Source of the DNA: an uncultured Erysipelotrichaceae bacterium
GTDB lineage: Bacteria; Bacillota_I; Bacilli_A; RF39; UBA660
DNA: 34,634 bases
Direction of reading: 5' to 3'
Assembly: GCA_902764545.1 (NCBI GenBank)
Contig: CACWWC010000022.1
Location: 1 to 34,634 of the forward strand
Part shown: in pieces, positions 17,690-26,572 of the stretch
Position numbering within the stretch: position 1 is the first letter of the stretch
Layout of the letters: each line of letters opens with the position of its first letter
Translations under genes and position numbers: made by a program
Notes under the pieces: model-generated
Told to the model about the DNA's origin: nothing
Database searches by the model: none
Seen by the model: only the letters and a program-made list of their open reading frames with translations

Positions 17690-18250
17690 CTATCTAATTG
17701 CTATAGTATCATTTTCAAAAACCTGTATTTTACCATGATATTTCATATCACTACCAATAGGTAAATTACTATCTTTTTTTACCCAAGCTCTTATAGTAAT
17801 ATCTTCTTTTCCTAAAGCATCAATTATTTCATCAAGTAATAATCCATCTTCTAATTCACTAAAGTCATATATTTTAATATCATTTTTACTTTTAACAGAT
17901 ATTCTGATATCATCCTTAGAAATAACATTATCACCCTCTTCTAAATTTGAAACAACATCATCAATAACCTTAATCTTATAATTAACAGGTACAACTAAAT
18001 TATTTTTTATACTTAGACTATAAGCATTTGAAGAAAGACCAACAGAATCGGTCATTGGAGTGACCTTATTAATTGTTATATTATTACCAGAATCATGAAA
18101 AACAACTTCTAATGACTTCGAATTAAAGTCAACATCTCTCGTTGTTTGAAATTTATTATAAATAAAATATGTACAAATTGCAGCAAAGGCTAATATTATA
18201 CCAACATAAAACATATTTTTTATTACTTCTTTTCTCAAATAATTATTCAT
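17690..18250 (-). CDS. Single-pass exported protein of unknown function
   Basis: The 186-residue product has a short cytoplasmic N-terminus (MNNYLRKEVIKN), one membrane helix at about residues 13-30 (FYVGIILAFAAICTYFIY) and an extracytoplasmic domain predicted to be mostly beta strand. Phrases such as AYSLSIKNNLVVPVNYKIKV and ITIRAWVKKDSNLPIGSDMKYHGKIQV resemble secreted Ig-like/TasA-like domains, but I cannot name a family. The start at 18250 has GAGGTG seven bases upstream. It sits eight bases before yceD and so is cotranscribed with the ribosomal pair; no functional link is evident. Confidence 0.7.
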   Translation of the reverse strand: MNNYLRKEVIKNMFYVGIILAFAAICTYFIYNKFQTTRDVDFNSKSLEVVFHDSGNNITINKVTPMTDSVGLSSNAYSLSIKNNLVVPVNYKIKVIDDVVSNLEEGDNVISKDDIRISVKSKNDIKIYDFSELEDGLLLDEIIDALGKEDITIRAWVKKDSNLPIGSDMKYHGKIQVFENDTIAIR

Positions 18251-18323
18251 AATTAAACACCTCTAAAAATATAATATACTTCAAAATATATATTTTCAAT
18301 AAATATAAAAAATATATTTTAAC

Positions 18324-19235
18324 TTAACAGTCAACTAATATCTTATCAAATACTTCATATACAGTATCTAAATCTCTACAACTAATTATAAATCTTGCAG
18401 TATGGCAAAAATTAAGTCCCTTAATACCTGATACTTGTTGAAGTTCTTCACCTTCAAGTCCTCCCCACTCTTCAGGAAAACTCATCCTAGCTGTCCTATC
18501 TTCTAAACTTTTTGGTATGATTTTAACAGCATAACCACCTCTGTTAGACGGATAAGCAACATAAAGTAAATTATTATATTTCTCATCACCAAGAATAGTC
18601 TCTTCATATGGTAAATACTTGTCTAATACTACATATTTATCATTTTCATCTATACTCTCTAACTCTTCTCTTAGTTTTTTATCAGCAATAACTTTACCAT
18701 TTATATATAATATTTCTTCTTCAAATATAGCTTTCGCAACACTACATGCCTTTTCAAATTGACTACTCTCATCTTCAAAAGAATCATAACTAGGGTTAAA
18801 TATTTTAATTATTCCAGGTAATGTTTTCACTTTATATGAAGCATCAATCTTTGGGAAAATGCCATTATCATCTGCATCTATATATTCAACCATATCTTTA
18901 TCAATACCCAACCAAACTTCATCAACATAATCAATTCCATATTTTTTTAAGAAATCTTTTCCAAAGTCTCTCCAAAGAAGCCCGAAAGAACAATATGTTA
19001 TATCATTTTCACGTTTTGCAGCGTCCAACTGGTGATGATCATATTTTCCTCTTCCAACATCATAAACAATAAAATCATCACTTACTTTATCCATATCAAC
19101 ATTATTAGTTCTAAATACCAAAACATTCCCTAAATATAACTCCAAAAAAGCACTAGCAAACACCTCATCAGCATGCATAGTACCACTATGAGTGATGCAA
19201 TTGGCATCCTCTAATCTATTAACAACCTTTAGCAT
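18324..19235 (-). CDS. MYG1 family (UPF0160) metal-dependent hydrolase/exonuclease
   Basis: MYG1 proteins are DHH-related metal-dependent enzymes; the eukaryotic member is an RNA exonuclease, while bacterial roles are unclear. Diagnostic motifs are THSGTMHADEVFASAF (H16, H21, D23), the DHH-like YDVGRGKYDHHQ (D59, H67, H68) and YIDADDNGIFP. The C-terminal half has the family's EEWGGLEGEEL and GLNFCHTARFI. At 303 residues it has normal family length. The start at 19235 is two bases after the stop codon of yugP, so the two genes are coupled. Confidence 0.9.
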   Translation of the reverse strand: MLKVVNRLEDANCITHSGTMHADEVFASAFLELYLGNVLVFRTNNVDMDKVSDDFIVYDVGRGKYDHHQLDAAKRENDITYCSFGLLWRDFGKDFLKKYGIDYVDEVWLGIDKDMVEYIDADDNGIFPKIDASYKVKTLPGIIKIFNPSYDSFEDESSQFEKACSVAKAIFEEEILYINGKVIADKKLREELESIDENDKYVVLDKYLPYEETILGDEKYNNLLYVAYPSNRGGYAVKIIPKSLEDRTARMSFPEEWGGLEGEELQQVSGIKGLNFCHTARFIISCRDLDTVYEVFDKILVDC

Positions 19236-19237
19236 AA

Positions 19238-19924
19238 TTACCTCTCATCTCTACCTGCAATCAATATTAATCTTATAATTTCTAAAAGTGAAGTAGCAAC
19301 CGCCGCAACATAAGTTAAAGCAGCGGCTATTAACATCCCACGGCTTTTTGATAGTTCATCTTTATTTAATATTCCTAAATCTTCAAGCTGTGCCAAACCT
19401 CTTCTAGATGCGTTAAATTCTACTGGTAAAGTAATAATCTGAAAAAATAAAATAATAAGTTCAAAGAAAATACCAATTCTAATAAAATTTAAAGCACCTG
19501 CAAATAGACCAATAACAATTGCTATATAACCAGCTGAAGATGCAATATTAACAAATGGAATAATAGAACTTCTAAATCTAAGGAAAAAGTACCCATCCTT
19601 ATCTTGAATAGCATGACCACATTCATGAGCCGCAACAGAAACAGATGCAATGGAACTATTATTATAAATATCACTTGATAATCTAACAACTTTTCCCCTA
19701 GGGTCATAGTGATCACTTAACATTCCACTAACCTCAACAACCGAAACACTACCTAAACCATTCTTATCAAGAATCTTTCTCGCAACATCCCTACCACTAT
19801 ATCCTTTTTTTGTAAGAATTTTACGATTATGTGAATACTTACTATTTATATAAAATTGAGAACCTAAAGTTATAATAAAAGTAATAATAATTAAAAACCA
19901 ATCAAAACCATAACTATAATACAA
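19238..19924 (-). CDS. yugP: YugP-type membrane zinc metallopeptidase
   Basis: This is a small membrane metallopeptidase of the Zn_peptidase_2 family; the substrate is unknown. The zinc site is AAHECGHAIQD (H100, E101, H104). Membrane helices lie at about 8-24, 120-145, 148-170 and 200-222, and the conserved NASRRGLAQLE motif follows the third. The 228-residue length is typical. The start is a TTG at 19924, supported by AGGAGATGG before it and by the absence of another start nearby. An extended -10 box lies 31 bases upstream. Confidence 0.88.
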   Translation of the reverse strand: MYYSYGFDWFLIIITFIITLGSQFYINSKYSHNRKILTKKGYSGRDVARKILDKNGLGSVSVVEVSGMLSDHYDPRGKVVRLSSDIYNNSSIASVSVAAHECGHAIQDKDGYFFLRFRSSIIPFVNIASSAGYIAIVIGLFAGALNFIRIGIFFELIILFFQIITLPVEFNASRRGLAQLEDLGILNKDELSKSRGMLIAAALTYVAAVATSLLEIIRLILIAGRDER

Positions 19925-19954
19925 TTAAACCATCTCCTATAAATAAGTATTTAA

Positions 19955-19975
19955 ATTATAACACAAAAGTGCAAA
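19955..19975 (-). promoter_or_regulatory. Promoter of yugP (extended -10)
   Basis: TGTGTTATAAT on the minus strand (TATAAT at 19955-19960) with a T-rich -35 region. It is the same extended -10 sequence as at 26485 and 1198. Confidence 0.55.
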
Positions 19976-19978
19976 AAA

Positions 19979-21775
19979 TTAAATTATAGATTTATCTATT
20001 ACCTGATTGTCAATCATTCTCTGATACTGTTCAGGAAACCTTTCAGCAAATCCTCTCTTGAAAAAAGTAACAGAATTTGTATCATTATTATATACAATAC
20101 GTTCATCCTTTGATGAATATGTATCTCTTATAATCTCCCAACGTTCAGGGACTTTATCTCGTGCAATATAGTCATATAAATATATAGATACATACCCATC
20201 ATAGAAAGCATAAAAAATATCTATATACTTACCAGGTATACTTAAAAACTCAGAATCAGTATATTCAGTACTTAAAACAGGCCCATTATCAAATAAATAA
20301 AACATCTTTTTATTATTATCCCACTCACCATAAGAGAAAATATCATCTTTATAATTACTTTTTATTATAACATTCTTAGCTTCTTCTTCTGATAACTCAT
20401 CAAAAATACCTAGATTAATTCTCTTACGGCAATAACAAACTCCCGTTTTTTCTAGATATTTAGAATTTTCTAATAAAGTATCTACACCATCAACCTCAAA
20501 ACACCCAGTATTCTCCATTCCTCTATAATTTAGATAATTAAAATTAGTTTTACTTTTTCTAGGATAACCAGAAGAATACATTAAATCATACATAATATCA
20601 GGATCATCTTTTATATCCTTATGATACATGGACTTATACAGTCTACATAATAATTCTTTTATTTCATCATGTATTGAAGAATTATTATCAGAAGTAACTT
20701 TTGCTGAAGCACATAAAGCACTCAACAAAGCTTCACTATCATCGGAATCTAAATTGTTTCTTATAATATCACAAAAATCCTTAGAATCTCCCCCAAATAT
20801 CAATTTCCAGATAGGTTCAGGACCAACTATATCTATTAAAAGCTCTAAATTAGAAACTGCCTTAGAATAAGATACAACCTCAAAATCATAATACTCAGAA
20901 GCTACCAATTCAGCAGAAGCCTCCACTAAATAATTATATGGTAATCCTTCTGCTTGCAGTAAATGTACAAACTCATGAGCTATAACACGATAATATGTAT
21001 CATTTTTATTGGTATCCTTAACAAAAATACAGTTAGGATATAATGAACAATAGCACCCTGATAAATCGCTAGTATCAATAGGAAGAGGTTTAAACTTAAA
21101 CAAAGACTCATCAAATGAAATTATCTCCATATCCCTAAACTTTATATTACCAGTATATTCAAGTGCAGTACCTTTATAATATTTAAAAACATCTTTAAGT
21201 AAATTTTCATCTGATAAATATATCTTATCTTCGCTGTCTAATTTACTATCATTAATAAGATCAAAAGCAGCTTTATAATCCATAGAATCAAAATTATATA
21301 TTTGAAACATACTATGAAAATAATAAGGATTTTTATTAGCATCATATGTATCAGGAGTAGGTTCCGTCAAAGTATAAAGATTAAAACTATTAATAGAAGC
21401 AACTAAAACCAATATTGATCCAATAAAGAATCTTTTTACACTAAATTCATTTTTATTTATTTTTCTAAAATTATCATCATATAAAAATGCATCTTCTCCA
21501 TTAAATTCGAATAATAATTTTAAATCCTCCTTATCATCTTTTAAGAAATGTTTTATACAATTAATATCATCATAATATATTTTATAGTCCTTATAATAAC
21601 CAAGAAATCTACATGAATCATTGTAGAATAATTTTTTAAATACATTATATAAATAATTATTATCACTAGGTTGGATACCATCTGATGATATATTAATACC
21701 ATAAATACCATTAGAATCAGTCTTCACATAATCATAAGAATAATCATCATTCACAATAATTGCATCAAAAAGCAT
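19979..21775 (-). CDS. Membrane-anchored gluzincin-like metalloprotease, paralogue A (598 aa)
   Basis: No named family is recognised. Three parts are visible: an acidic N-terminal domain of about 110 residues; one membrane helix at about 116-136 preceded by KR, placing the N-domain inside; and a large outer domain. The outer domain contains AHEFVHLLQAEG (H267, E268, H271) followed by LVEASAEL (E285 or E289 as third zinc ligand), the layout of gluzincin metallopeptidases. A GPEPI element, IHDEIKELLCRLYKSMY and KDDPDIMYDLMY are shared with the adjacent paralogue. The two genes match from end to end. The start at 21775 has GGGAGG upstream. Possible roles are cell-wall protein processing or toxin-like activity; neither is shown. 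Confidence 0.75.
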   Translation of the reverse strand: MLFDAIIVNDDYSYDYVKTDSNGIYGINISSDGIQPSDNNYLYNVFKKLFYNDSCRFLGYYKDYKIYYDDINCIKHFLKDDKEDLKLLFEFNGEDAFLYDDNFRKINKNEFSVKRFFIGSILVLVASINSFNLYTLTEPTPDTYDANKNPYYFHSMFQIYNFDSMDYKAAFDLINDSKLDSEDKIYLSDENLLKDVFKYYKGTALEYTGNIKFRDMEIISFDESLFKFKPLPIDTSDLSGCYCSLYPNCIFVKDTNKNDTYYRVIAHEFVHLLQAEGLPYNYLVEASAELVASEYYDFEVVSYSKAVSNLELLIDIVGPEPIWKLIFGGDSKDFCDIIRNNLDSDDSEALLSALCASAKVTSDNNSSIHDEIKELLCRLYKSMYHKDIKDDPDIMYDLMYSSGYPRKSKTNFNYLNYRGMENTGCFEVDGVDTLLENSKYLEKTGVCYCRKRINLGIFDELSEEEAKNVIIKSNYKDDIFSYGEWDNNKKMFYLFDNGPVLSTEYTDSEFLSIPGKYIDIFYAFYDGYVSIYLYDYIARDKVPERWEIIRDTYSSKDERIVYNNDTNSVTFFKRGFAERFPEQYQRMIDNQVIDKSII

Positions 21776-21792
21776 AACTGCCTCCCTAAAAT

Positions 21793-23595
21793 TTAAATAC
21801 TCTTCTCCTTATAAAAGTTAATTAATCTTTCTACCTGATCAGGAAACCTAGTTTTTATACTCTTTCTAGTTACATTAATTCTTGTGGACGAATCATTTGT
21901 TTCCAAATCATTAACATTAAAATCAAACTTATTACTTAAAATTTTTGAATAAGTATCAAATACTTCCCATGAAGGATCAATAGTTGAAGAATCAAAACTT
22001 TTATATGCATCTATATAAATATAACCTCTTTCAAAAGCATCAATTAAACTAATATACTCCCCATCACCACTATCTTCCTTAATAATAGGAGTACCATCAT
22101 TCAAAACATATTCATCACTTGAAAGTGGTTTATCAAATAAGAAAAAATTATTATTTTTAGTATCAACAACTCCATACAAATAACCATCTTCATTAATTTT
22201 ACAATTGCAATTAAAACTTACATCTTTATCTTCTCTAAATAATAAATACTCTTCAACATTCTCAACCACTTTTTTGCCGATAACAAACTCTTTCTTAGTA
22301 ATAAGACCTTTATCTACTAAGCTTTCTGTATCACCAACAACTATAATATAATCTTCTTCATACATATTTCTAGGTCTTAAGTAAATACCATGGTCATTTT
22401 TTATACCATTAAAATTATTTTCATATAATAGTTCATACATAATATCAGGATCATCTTTTATATCAGAGTTATATAAAGATTTATAAAGTCTACACAAAAT
22501 TTCCTGAATATTTTTATGTATAGGATCATTAGGATTATTACATTTTTTAGGTTCAGCATCTAAATATAATAATAAGTTTTTCTTATCTTCATCATTTAAA
22601 TTAGACTTAATAATATCCAAAAAATCATCATCATCACCACTAAATAACATTTTAATTATCGGTTCAGGACCAATTATATCTATCATTAATTTTAAATTTT
22701 CAATTGCAGGTAAATAAGAATCAGGATAATAACTATAATATTCAGAACACATTAATTCAGCACTGGCTTCAACTATATAACTATATTGTAATCCTTCTGC
22801 TTGCAATAAATGTATAAATTCATGTACAAGAGTTCTATCGTATGAAGGAGTATCAAATACGTTCGAATTAATTGATAACACATTTGGAAAAAGAATATTA
22901 TACTTACCATTAGTGACATAACCATCCTCATCAGGAAGTTCATTATATTTATTAACCTTTATTCCACTTAATTTTAAATGAATAGTCTTCTCAAGCAAAG
23001 TATTATCATAATAATTAAATATATCAGTAAGTAATTCTTCATTAGATAATACTTCTTTAGCCCTATCATCTAAACCACTACTATTTATATAATTAAGTGC
23101 CGTATCTAAATCAATTTTCTGATTGAAATTAATGTTTTCATGATAGTAATTAACTGCATCCTCTAAACTATAATCATAATTTGAATTATATCTAGGATTA
23201 TTCTGTATTAGATATGGTAATTTAGAACCCAAGCCAATAATTACAGATACACCGCATACTATAACCATTGACGCAACTCTTATTTTAGTCTTATCACTAA
23301 TATACTTAACTGCATCAATACCATTATATTTAATAAAAAGATCTAGATCTTCAATACCATCTTTATAAAAATGTCTAAGATCATTATCAAGATCATAAAA
23401 AACCTTATATCGATTAGAATACCCAATTAATTGATAATTATCAGTACAAAAAATACTATTCATTAAAGATACTATATTATGAATATTACTTTTCTTTACA
23501 CCATATTTGGAATAATTAAAAGCCACAATATGAGAATCCATAACTCTTATATAGTCAACACTGCCATCCATATTTTTAATTATTCCATCAAACAT
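21793..23595 (-). CDS. Membrane-anchored gluzincin-like metalloprotease, paralogue B (600 aa)
   Basis: This gene is the tandem paralogue of the one at 19979. The start at 23595 (MFDGIIKNMDG) is chosen because GAGGTGG stands four bases before it, the start of paralogue A (MLFDAIIVNDD) aligns there, and a -10 box lies at about 23622; the longer frame to 23670 would encode a spurious hydrophobic leader. Layout: N-terminal domain (1-105), membrane helix at about 106-122, outer domain with VHEFIHLLQAEG (H258, E259, H262), then IVEASAELMCSEYY, GPEPIIKMLFSGDD and KDDPDIMYELLY. The C-terminus ends RFPDQVERLI, like RFPEQYQRMI in paralogue A. Zinc binding is well supported; substrate unknown. Confidence 0.75.
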   Translation of the reverse strand: MFDGIIKNMDGSVDYIRVMDSHIVAFNYSKYGVKKSNIHNIVSLMNSIFCTDNYQLIGYSNRYKVFYDLDNDLRHFYKDGIEDLDLFIKYNGIDAVKYISDKTKIRVASMVIVCGVSVIIGLGSKLPYLIQNNPRYNSNYDYSLEDAVNYYHENINFNQKIDLDTALNYINSSGLDDRAKEVLSNEELLTDIFNYYDNTLLEKTIHLKLSGIKVNKYNELPDEDGYVTNGKYNILFPNVLSINSNVFDTPSYDRTLVHEFIHLLQAEGLQYSYIVEASAELMCSEYYSYYPDSYLPAIENLKLMIDIIGPEPIIKMLFSGDDDDFLDIIKSNLNDEDKKNLLLYLDAEPKKCNNPNDPIHKNIQEILCRLYKSLYNSDIKDDPDIMYELLYENNFNGIKNDHGIYLRPRNMYEEDYIIVVGDTESLVDKGLITKKEFVIGKKVVENVEEYLLFREDKDVSFNCNCKINEDGYLYGVVDTKNNNFFLFDKPLSSDEYVLNDGTPIIKEDSGDGEYISLIDAFERGYIYIDAYKSFDSSTIDPSWEVFDTYSKILSNKFDFNVNDLETNDSSTRINVTRKSIKTRFPDQVERLINFYKEKSI

Positions 23596-23669
23596 ATATC
23601 CACCTCTATTTATAAACCTATTATAAAACAAAATAATAAAAAAAAGAAGAAGAACTCTTCCAAAAAACA

Positions 23670-25244
23670 TTATACCTTATATAAAGAAGCAATTGCCTCA
23701 CATATTTTTATTCCATCAATAGCAGCAGTAGTAATACCGCCAGCATATCCAGCACCCTCTCCACAAGGATACAAACCCTTTATAGAAGAAAGAAAAAAAT
23801 CATCACGAACAATAACTATTGGAGAGCTGGTTCTACTCTCAACCCCAAGTAATACTGCATCACCTCTGTCAAAACCATCAATCCTCTTTCCAAATGCTGG
23901 AATAGCCTCTTGTAATGCATCACAAATATATTTAGGAAAAATATTATTTAGATTAGCAAACGAATAACCGCCTTTAGTATTTGGAATAACCTCACCCAAC
24001 ATCTCAGTAGTCTTATTATTAACAAAATCATCATACAACTGAATTGGTATTAGTCCACATCCCTCTTGATACGCTTTTTTCTCTAACTCTCTTTGAAATT
24101 CCAATCCACCAAATAATTGATTATTAAAATCATCAGTTGTAACATTGACAACAAGCGCACTATTAGAATTAACCTCATCTCTTAAATAATTACTCATACC
24201 GTTAACACACAACATATTATTTTCACTAGATGCATTAACAACAAAGCCCCCAGGACACATACAAAAAGAATAAACTGATCTTCCACTTAAAGTTTTATAA
24301 GTTAATTTATAACTACTAGAACCCAACATTTTATAACTATCCCCATATTGACTTTCATCAATCATAACTCTAGGATGTTCTATACGAACCCCAACAGCAA
24401 AATTCTTAGGCCTCATCAAAACACCACGCTCATTAAGTTTATAAAAAGTATCTCTTGCAGAATGCCCAATTGCCAAGACAACAACATTTGATTTTAATTT
24501 ATAAGAATCATTAACAATAACACCAGATATTTTATTATCATTGATAATAAAATCTGTAACACAAGAATTATATCTAAACTCTCCACCCATAGAGATAATT
24601 TTATTACGAATATTAATAATAACCTTTCTTAAGATATCAGTACCAATATGTGGCTTATTCAAATACATAATCTCTTCTGGAGCACCATTTTCAACAAAGA
24701 TTTCAAATACTTTCTTTTGACGATTAAAACTATCTTTAGTAAGAGTATTAAGTTTACCATCACTAAAAGTTCCTGCACCACCTTCGCCAAACTGAATATT
24801 AGAATTTAAATTTAGCTTATTAGATGAAAAAAATTCAGAAACAGTATTTACTCTGTCTTCTATCTTTTCCCCTCTTTCCAAAACAATAGGCCTAAAACCT
24901 AAATAAGACAACATATATGCACAAAACAATCCAGCAGGTCCACTTCCAACAATAATAGGTCTATCTTTAAGTAGTATACTGCCCGTCACACTAATTTTAT
25001 AATCCTCAAACTCAGAAATAAAAATATCCCTTCTCTTATTCTTTTTAATTACCAGATTCTCATTATTTACGGAAACATCAAATTCATAAATATATAAAAT
25101 ATTATTTTTATCTCTCGCATCAATACTTTTTTTAATAATTCTATAATCAGTAATCTTACACTTTAACATTTTAGAAAGCTTTTTATAAATAAAATCATCA
25201 TTATCTAAAGTAATAGGAATCTTAACTTGTCTTACTCTAATCAC
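23670..25244 (-). CDS. FAD-dependent dehydrogenase (COG2509 type)
   Basis: This flavoprotein family is conserved in Firmicutes but has no assigned substrate. After an N-terminal domain of about 85 residues (RQVKIPITLDN...), the FAD-binding fold begins with PIIVGSGPAGLFCAYMLSYLG and LERGEKIEDR, followed by FGEGGAGTFSDGKLNT, KPHIGTDILRKV, VLAIGHSARDTF and the C-terminal LYPCGEGAGYAGGITTAAIDG. The start is taken as GTG 25244 because AGGTGA stands six bases before it; GTG 25253 is possible. It overlaps the end of the upstream flavoprotein gene, so the two are cotranslated. Confidence 0.88.
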   Translation of the reverse strand: MIRVRQVKIPITLDNDDFIYKKLSKMLKCKITDYRIIKKSIDARDKNNILYIYEFDVSVNNENLVIKKNKRRDIFISEFEDYKISVTGSILLKDRPIIVGSGPAGLFCAYMLSYLGFRPIVLERGEKIEDRVNTVSEFFSSNKLNLNSNIQFGEGGAGTFSDGKLNTLTKDSFNRQKKVFEIFVENGAPEEIMYLNKPHIGTDILRKVIINIRNKIISMGGEFRYNSCVTDFIINDNKISGVIVNDSYKLKSNVVVLAIGHSARDTFYKLNERGVLMRPKNFAVGVRIEHPRVMIDESQYGDSYKMLGSSSYKLTYKTLSGRSVYSFCMCPGGFVVNASSENNMLCVNGMSNYLRDEVNSNSALVVNVTTDDFNNQLFGGLEFQRELEKKAYQEGCGLIPIQLYDDFVNNKTTEMLGEVIPNTKGGYSFANLNNIFPKYICDALQEAIPAFGKRIDGFDRGDAVLLGVESRTSSPIVIVRDDFFLSSIKGLYPCGEGAGYAGGITTAAIDGIKICEAIASLYKV

Positions 25245-26457
25245 TATTATCACCTATACTCTTCCCAGAAAGAATTCCACTAATCCAACACTCAGTTAGA
25301 TTATAACCACCACAATTCCCAGTAATATCAAGCAACTCTCCAGTAATGTATAAACCACGAACTATTTTAGATTCCATTGTATCCAAATTAACTTCATCTA
25401 ACCTAGCTCCACCATTACAAACCTGAGAATTATTAAATCCTTTAGTACCTGTAATTTCAACCCTGAAACTCCTTAAATTCTTACACAAAAGAAGCTTTTC
25501 TTGATTGTTTAAATCACTATATTTTTTATTTTGATCTAATTTACAAACTTTTAAAATAATAGAAACAATTTTCTTATTTAAAAATCCCTCAAGCATTTCA
25601 TATAAATTTTTACTAGAATTTTTCTTATAATAATTATCTAACCAAGGAGTTATTAAAGTTTCAATAAAAGGGACAAAATTAATCTTAATCATATATTTTT
25701 TATTATCAAGTAATCCACGAGATACAAAATGACTTAAATTAAAAATACATATCCCACTTACTCCATATTTAGTAAGTTGAATCTCACCCTCTTCAGAAGA
25801 TATATACTTATCATCTTCAAACAGTTCCACATAAACATCACTTCTAACCCCATCCCATTCTTTTAAGTATCTAAAATTACTTTCTAATTGAACTAACGCA
25901 GGAACCGGTTTAACAATAGTATGTCCTAATCTTTCCAATATAGAATATCCAAACCCATCACTACCAGTCTTAGGATATGCCATACTACCAGTAGATAAAA
26001 TAACCTTATCACAAGTATATTTTTTATTATTAGTAGTAATACTAAAAAAAGATTCGTCCCTCTTTATATCTGAAACATAAGTATCATAGATAACTTTTAT
26101 GCCAAGCCTCTTCACCTCATACTCAAGTAATTCCTTGATATTAATAGCTTGATTAGAATATGGATAATAATAACCATTTTTAATTTTAGGAACAACACCC
26201 AATCTATCAAAAAAGTCTTTAGCTAAAGAAATATTTCTATCGCTAATAAAATTATCAATTAAATCACTATTCTCACTGTGATAAAACTCACTATTATATA
26301 ACTCGTTAAAATAATTACAACGTCCATTACCTGTCAAAAGTATCTTTTTAAGTAAAGTATTATTTCTTTCTAATATAATAACCTCATTGTTACTATTCTT
26401 AGCACTTATAGCCGCAACAACACCACTACATCCACCACCAACAACAATTATTTTCAT
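25237..26457 (-). CDS. NAD(P)/FAD-dependent oxidoreductase (HI0933/BaiN-like family)
   Basis: The HI0933-like flavoprotein family includes enzymes annotated as aminoacetone oxidases and BaiN-type reductases; the real substrate is mostly unknown. Motifs: MKIIVVGGGCSGVVAAISA (FAD Rossmann loop), LLTGNGRCNYFN, VILSTGSMAYPKTGSDG, VTGTKGFNNSQVCNGG and the C-terminal ITGELLDITGNCGGYNL, all diagnostic. The start at 26457 follows GGGATGTGATT; the upstream in-frame ATG lies closer to the promoter and has no ribosome binding site. 406 residues is normal. First gene of a run that continues with COG2509 and the two metalloprotease genes. Confidence 0.92.
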   Translation of the reverse strand: MKIIVVGGGCSGVVAAISAKNSNNEVIILERNNTLLKKILLTGNGRCNYFNELYNSEFYHSENSDLIDNFISDRNISLAKDFFDRLGVVPKIKNGYYYPYSNQAINIKELLEYEVKRLGIKVIYDTYVSDIKRDESFFSITTNNKKYTCDKVILSTGSMAYPKTGSDGFGYSILERLGHTIVKPVPALVQLESNFRYLKEWDGVRSDVYVELFEDDKYISSEEGEIQLTKYGVSGICIFNLSHFVSRGLLDNKKYMIKINFVPFIETLITPWLDNYYKKNSSKNLYEMLEGFLNKKIVSIILKVCKLDQNKKYSDLNNQEKLLLCKNLRSFRVEITGTKGFNNSQVCNGGARLDEVNLDTMESKIVRGLYITGELLDITGNCGGYNLTECWISGILSGKSIGDNSD

Positions 26458-26484
26458 AATAATCACATCCCTCACTACTTCCAT

Positions 26485-26513
26485 ATTATAACACAAAAAA
26501 AATATTGAGAAAA
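26485..26513 (-). promoter_or_regulatory. Promoter of the flavoprotein operon
   Basis: TTTTCT-N17-TATAAT on the minus strand with TGTG before the -10 (extended -10). It lies in the 115-base divergent region shared with the deacetylase gene. On the plus strand a weaker TATAAA at about 26544 may serve that gene. Confidence 0.55.
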
Positions 26514-26572
26514 ATTAATACAAGTAATATAATTAAATAAGTAGTATAAATCTTATAGAGGTGTGTGAAAGA

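Noticed and set aside
23596..23670. N-terminal hydrophobic extension of metalloprotease paralogue B (MFFGRVLLLFF)
   Set aside because: The strong ribosome binding site and alignment with paralogue A place the start at 23595, and the extension overlaps the promoter.
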